A stretch of 7,020 nucleotides of DNA from Gammaproteobacteria bacterium (GTDB lineage Bacteria; Pseudomonadota; Gammaproteobacteria; Eutrophobiales; Eutrophobiaceae): assembly GCA_016198885.1 (NCBI GenBank), contig JACQHV010000036.1:1-7020 (forward strand). Direction: 5' to 3'. Below the pieces are notes generated by a model. That model saw only the letters and a list, made by a program, of their open reading frames with translations, was not told where the DNA came from and did not search any database. The translations under genes and the position numbers were made by a program. Of the stretch, positions 5,680-7,020 are shown piece by piece; the first letter of the stretch is position 1; each line of letters starts with the position of its first letter.

Positions 5680-7020
5680 TCAACCTTTGATGCATACCAG
5701 AGGTTTGAGCCTGGCAACCCTTCGTGCAAGACCTGCGTCACTGGTGGCCCGGACTACAGCGTCCACATCCTTGTAGGCGCCCGGCGCCTCCTCGGCGACA
5801 CCACGCGCGGAAGGACTGCGCACAATGATTCCTGCCTCCGCAAGTTCATCGATCACTTTACGCCCGTGCCAGGTTTTGGTGGCCTGTCGGCGGCTCATGC
5901 GGCGGCCAGCACCGTGACAGGCTGAGTAAAACGCGAGGGTATCGCCGCCGGCATTACCTGCCAGGATATGCGAGGCGGTACCCATCGAACCGCCAATCAG
6001 TACCGGCTGTCCAACCGCCTGAAACACTTCCGGCAGATCCGGATGCCCGGGACCGAAGGCGCGGGTAGCGCCCTTGCGGTGCACATAAACCTGCTGCCTT
6101 CGTCCCTGGATCTCGTGCTCTTCCTGTTTGCAGGTATTGTGCGAAACATCGTAGATGATATTGAGTTGTATCTTCGGAAATAAATCTGCAAAGACTGCGC
6201 GCGTCAGATGTGTGATGATCTGGCGGTTTGCCATCGCACAGTTCATGGCAGCGCGCATTGCCCCCAGATAACTTTCACCCAGTGCGGATGCGATCGGTGC
6301 GCAGGCCAGTTCACGATCCGGCAGTTGGATACCATGCTGTTTTGCCTCGATGACCATGCGCTTCAGGAAATCCGTGCCGATCTGATGACCAAGCCCGCGC
6401 GAACCACAATGGATACTGACGACAACATCGCCTGTGGCAATGCCGAAGGCCAGCGCAGTTTCATTATCATATATCTCGACGACCTCCTGCACTTCAAGAT
6501 AGTGATTGCCAGAGCCCAGCGTACCCATTTCATCGCGCTGGCGCTGTTTGGCTTGCTGTGAAACCCCGGCCGGACATGAACCGGGCATTCGTCCATATTC
6601 TTCGATGTGTTCCAGATCCGCTTCTGTACCATAGCCACACGCCACCGCCCACCCGGCGCCACCGCTTAACATTTCGTCCATTTCGGATTCATCAAGATGC
6701 AATTTGCCGGTACTGCCGACGCCGACAGGAATATTTGTGTAAAGTGCGTCGGCAAGTTTTACCTTAACCGGTTCGATATCAGCGCGCGTCAAGCCTGTGG
6801 TCAGCGTACGCACGCCACAGGAGATGTCAAAGCCCACTCCGCCGGCAGACACCACACCACCCTGTTCCGGATCAAAAGCGGCAACGCCGCCGATTGGAAA
6901 ACCATAACCCCAATGGGCATCGGGCATGGCATAGACAGCGCTCACGATACCAGGCAGACAGGCAACATTGGTCGCCTGTTCGAAGACTTTGTCATCCATG
7001 TCCTGGAGGATCGCCCCGGA
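5680..7020 (-). CDS. rtcB: RNA-splicing ligase RtcB (5' end beyond window)
   Basis: RtcB joins RNA ends carrying 2',3'-cyclic phosphate or 3'-phosphate to 5'-hydroxyl ends, using GTP and Mn2+ through a histidine-GMP intermediate. The frame is open to base 7020 and ends at TGA (5682-5680). Numbering from the Met at 6999, the metal-binding set is visible: Asp58 and Cys61 in GGVGFDISCGVR, His166 in GSGNHYLEV, His197 in SIHCGSRG and His287 in DVSHN. The guanylated histidine is His362 in SACHGAGR. From memory these correspond to Asp95, Cys98, His203, His234, His329 and His404 of Pyrococcus RtcB, a constant offset of 37 and then 42. By that offset about 30 residues lie outside the window, and the Met at 6999 is not the start. 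The C-terminus (LKPLVCIKG) is complete. It belongs to the long, archaeal/metazoan-like type of about 475 residues. Such genes often sit beside an archease gene, which would lie beyond 7020. It converges with the PPK2 gene. Confidence 0.95.
   Translation of the reverse strand, partial: SGAILQDMDDKVFEQATNVACLPGIVSAVYAMPDAHWGYGFPIGGVAAFDPEQGGVVSAGGVGFDISCGVRTLTTGLTRADIEPVKVKLADALYTNIPVGVGSTGKLHLDESEMDEMLSGGAGWAVACGYGTEADLEHIEEYGRMPGSCPAGVSQQAKQRQRDEMGTLGSGNHYLEVQEVVEIYDNETALAFGIATGDVVVSIHCGSRGLGHQIGTDFLKRMVIEAKQHGIQLPDRELACAPIASALGESYLGAMRAAMNCAMANRQIITHLTRAVFADLFPKIQLNIIYDVSHNTCKQEEHEIQGRRQQVYVHRKGATRAFGPGHPDLPEVFQAVGQPVLIGGSMGTASHILAGNAGGDTLAFYSACHGAGRRMSRRQATKTWHGRKVIDELAEAGIIVRSPSARGVAEEAPGAYKDVDAVVRATSDAGLARRVARLKPLVCIKG

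Noticed and set aside
5499..5741. 80-codon minus-strand open frame after and overlapping the end of rtcB
   Set aside because: It overlaps the conserved end of rtcB in another frame, lacks a Shine-Dalgarno and resembles no known protein. A decayed gene cannot be excluded, but I see no evidence.
5548..5925. 125-codon plus-strand open frame opposite the end of rtcB
   Set aside because: Most of it is the antisense shadow of the strongly conserved rtcB gene. Its codons carry no family signal and no ribosome binding site precedes it.

Overview
The window reads as a proteobacterial chromosome, most likely beta- or gammaproteobacterial. The clues are a short HIG1-type membrane protein of proteobacterial style, a textbook FNR/ANR operator (TTGAT-N4-ATCAA), a class II fused-domain PPK2 and Shine-Dalgarno sequences of the AGGAG type. 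Coding DNA is of intermediate GC and the intergenic gaps are clearly AT-rich. I cannot name the genus. No tRNA, rRNA, CRISPR array, insertion sequence or phage gene is visible.

Layout. 1-495 (+): the C-terminal part of a polytopic MFS/BT1-like transporter. 496-793: an AT-rich gap with a strong palindrome just ahead of the next gene. 794-3472 (+): a complete 892-residue P2-type (PacL/SERCA-like) cation-pumping ATPase. 3473-3573: a short convergent gap with two perfect 10-bp inverted repeats. 3574-3768 (-): a 64-residue HIG1-domain membrane protein. 3769-4014: a divergent control region with a perfect FNR box and a further inverted repeat. 4015-5502 (+): a two-domain polyphosphate:AMP phosphotransferase starting at GTG. 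5503-5679: a convergent gap with no recognisable gene. 5680-7020 (-): the RNA ligase RtcB, lacking only about its first 30 residues beyond the window edge.

How the parts may work together. The best regulatory signal is the FNR box at 3844-3857. It lies exactly 41.5 bp from the start point predicted by a TAGCAT -10 box for the HIG1 gene, the classical geometry for FNR-activated (low-oxygen) transcription. The divergent PPK2 gene may share this site. A HIG1 protein (linked in its family to respiratory cytochrome oxidase), polyphosphate-driven recycling of AMP, an ion-pumping ATPase and RNA repair by RtcB would fit a low-oxygen or energy-stress survival cluster. This is inference: only the HIG1 promoter carries direct evidence of oxygen control. 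All the genes belong to known families. The less ordinary points are the regulatory architecture, the loss of a cation-binding aspartate in the ATPase, and the combination of genes.
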